DNA of 15,970 nt, taken from JAXDLH01 sp034666705. Lineage in GTDB: Bacteria; Chloroflexota; UBA6077; SHYK01. The stretch is from NCBI GenBank assembly GCA_034666705.1, contig JAXDLH010000352.1, positions 1 to 15,970 on the forward strand, given 5' to 3'. The notes beneath the pieces were generated by a model. The model did not search any database. It saw only the letters and a program-made list of their open reading frames with translations, and was not told the DNA's origin. Below, one piece after another: positions 14,603 to 15,970 of the stretch (the stretch's first letter is position 1; every line of letters starts with the position of its first letter). The translations under genes were made by a program, and so were the position numbers.

Positions 14603-14681
14603 GTCACCCGGAGGCCCGCAGGCCCAAGGATCCGTGGCTCCTGCGTCCGGGTCACGGATCCTTCGCTGCGCTCAGGATGAC
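14603..14681. repeat. Palindromic repeat, copy D (most complete)
   Basis: AAGGATCCGTG (14626-14636) is perfectly complementary to CACGGATCCTT (14653-14663) around a 16-nt loop. The right flank CGCTGCGCTCAGGATGAC (14664-14681) is the reference tail for the family, and the left flank GTCACCCGGAGGCCCGCAGG (from 14603) is its degenerate complement. It fills most of the 130-bp spacer between the cupin gene stop and the EutA-like start. Confidence 0.8.
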
Positions 14682-14707
14682 GGTTCGCATCGTGCTTCGT
14701 CACCGAA

Positions 14708-15790
14708 CTACCGCGCGGCGGCGAGGAACTCGCTCATCCGCGGCTCGATCCCCTTCTTCGCCAATTCCGCCTCGAACAGCCGGTACACCCGCGGGTCCTC
14801 ATCCCGGTATTCGATCTGGCGGCCACCCTCTTTCACGTCGACGTCCATGCCCATGAACGTTTTCCGCTTGCTCGCGGTGAACGGGTAACGGAGGCTGCCG
14901 AACGCGATCGCCAGGTAGCGGGCCGGCTCCGTGCTGGTGTTGAAGTGCTGATGGAAGAGCATATCCGCCGGGGCGAACACCGAGCCGAGCTTCCAATCGA
15001 AGCGCTCGAAGTCCTTATCGCCCTCGTACCAATAGATGCTGTACCCCTCGCCCGTGACGGCGAAGACGTGGAAGTCGGCCTCATGACGGTGGCCCTTCTT
15101 GTAGGTACCGACCGGCATCTCGGACATGTGCGCGTGCATCGTGCCGTTGGCGAGGATGAACATGATGTTCGAGCCGCCCGCACCGCGATCCTTCCAATCC
15201 TGGAGCTTGAAGGTGCGCAGGTCTGGCACGAAGTTGGTCTCCCACATGTGGCGGCCAGGGCGCATCGGCAGGAAGTCGCCCTCGCCCTGATAATGCCGCT
15301 CGTCGCCGAGCCGCTCAGGGAACTTCCAGTCATTGTCGAACACAAAGTCGTTGTTGTGGAACACGTTCATCATGAGCGGCAGGTCGGTAGCCGAGACGAG
15401 TCGCGCCGGGCGCGACCCGCTGCCATTGAAGAGTCGGTACCGCGTATTCAGGGGGATGGCGAACAGGCTGCACGTGCCCCATTCGAAGGTGTGGCGCTGG
15501 CCATCATCCGTCTCGATGGTCGTGCTCCCCTGACCATCGAGCACGAAGAACACCTCTTCGAAGAGGTGCTTCTGGGGATCGGTAGCGCCACCCGGCGGGA
15601 TGTCGATGACATAGAGGTTCATGTAGTCGCCACGGCCCATCGTGTGGACGATCGCGCCGGGAACGCCGAGCCGGGCCCACGGCTTGGTCTCGACTTCCTT
15701 CAACTGGACGCCGAAGCCCTCGACCACGGGGACGCCCTCGCCCTTGACCCATTCCAGATAGGGGTCGACCAAAAATCGCGGTTCGGACAT
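14708..15790 (-). CDS. Bicupin (two-cupin-domain) protein, possible dioxygenase
   Basis: A 360-aa protein with two cupin barrels. The first (about 58-135) has PPGGATDPQKHLFEEVFFVL with His75 and Glu78/Glu79, but its second motif (SLFAIPLNTRYRLFNGS) lacks a histidine, so its metal site looks degenerate. The second (about 205-300) has VGTYKKGHRHEADFHVFAV with His234, His236 and His241, and FAPADMLFHQHFN with His280/His282, giving a plausible three- or four-histidine iron site. The size and arrangement recall gentisate 1,2-dioxygenase-like proteins, which cleave aromatic rings, but the fold is also used by isomerases and binding proteins. GGGAGG precedes the ATG by 5-6 nt. It is the first gene of the minus-strand run; the 180-bp region upstream has an AT-richer patch near 15878-15905 but no convincing promoter. 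Confidence 0.88.
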   Translation of the reverse strand: MSEPRFLVDPYLEWVKGEGVPVVEGFGVQLKEVETKPWARLGVPGAIVHTMGRGDYMNLYVIDIPPGGATDPQKHLFEEVFFVLDGQGSTTIETDDGQRHTFEWGTCSLFAIPLNTRYRLFNGSGSRPARLVSATDLPLMMNVFHNNDFVFDNDWKFPERLGDERHYQGEGDFLPMRPGRHMWETNFVPDLRTFKLQDWKDRGAGGSNIMFILANGTMHAHMSEMPVGTYKKGHRHEADFHVFAVTGEGYSIYWYEGDKDFERFDWKLGSVFAPADMLFHQHFNTSTEPARYLAIAFGSLRYPFTASKRKTFMGMDVDVKEGGRQIEYRDEDPRVYRLFEAELAKKGIEPRMSEFLAAAR

Positions 15791-15946
15791 ACTTTCCTCC
15801 CAGGTTCAATGGACGCCAATTCCCAGCGGGATGGTCCGCCGCGGAGCCGGCGCAGCGCCATGAGGCGTACGTAGAGCCGTTTAGTCTAACAGGTTGCTTG
15901 CTTAGAGCCTATCCGACGACGAGCCACGAATGGTAGGATTCGCGCC

Positions 15947-15970
15947 GAGCCACGAGCCACGAGCCACGAG
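15947..15970. repeat. 7-bp tandem repeat running off the window edge
   Basis: GAGCCAC is repeated three times head to tail (15947-15967) followed by GAG, so the array continues past the window end; one isolated copy is at 15921-15927. It lies upstream of the cupin gene in non-coding DNA. A 7-bp unit can change length by slipped-strand mispairing; its extent and any role are unknown. Confidence 0.75.

Noticed and set aside
15921..15970. Possible CRISPR array at the right edge
   Set aside because: The 7-bp units are contiguous with no spacers and far too short; it is a simple tandem repeat.

Overview
The window is GC-rich bacterial DNA, densely coded, with mostly same-strand gene runs, GTG/TTG as well as ATG starts, purine-rich ribosome-binding sites, and several hairpin repeats between genes. 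The gene content (a phthalate-type Rieske oxygenase, a CaiB-type CoA transferase, a UbiD decarboxylase, a family-5 solute-binding lipoprotein, a GT-C-like membrane protein) together with the intergenic hairpins resembles Chloroflexota or another uncultured soil or aquatic lineage. No rRNA or other phylogenetic marker is present, so the taxon is inference. I saw no tRNA, rRNA, CRISPR array, transposase or phage gene.

Left part (1-2180). Positions 1-248 hold two hairpin repeats. They are followed on the minus strand by an 82-aa excisionase-like HTH protein with a dyad-rich promoter region, and by a Rieske/non-heme-iron ring-hydroxylating oxygenase. A 281-bp divergent spacer contains a 16-bp palindrome and a GC hairpin.

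Middle (2181-6690). On the plus strand, a lipoprotein solute-binding protein is followed 1 bp later by a receiver-histidine kinase with no sensor domain, which suggests a two-gene sensing unit. Convergent to this lie a multi-pass membrane protein resembling GT-C glycosyltransferases and, just upstream of it, a probable 77-aa single-span membrane protein.

Right part (6691-15790). Seven minus-strand genes read: bicupin protein, EutA-like ASKHA ATPase, PaaA-like diiron oxygenase, UbiD decarboxylase, CaiB-family CoA transferase, enoyl-CoA hydratase, aldehyde dehydrogenase. UbiD and CaiB overlap as TGATG; the hydratase and dehydrogenase are 18 bp apart. My best reading is a catabolic cluster for an aromatic or other cyclic acid: CoA activation (CaiB), oxygenation of the thioester (PaaA-like), ring-cleavage or beta-oxidation-type hydration (hydratase), oxidation of a semialdehyde (dehydrogenase), with UbiD removing or adding a carboxylate and the bicupin acting as a possible dioxygenase. 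This parallels the paa and box hybrid pathways in logic but not in gene content: there is no PaaBCDE or BoxA/BoxC, and an orphan EutA-like protein is included. Substrate and pathway order are inference.

Four copies of one palindromic repeat family (111-178, 6613-6676, 8954-9014, 14603-14681) lie between genes; the last three border or divide the catabolic cluster. The right edge (15791-15970) is the cupin upstream region and ends in a 7-bp tandem repeat that runs off the window.
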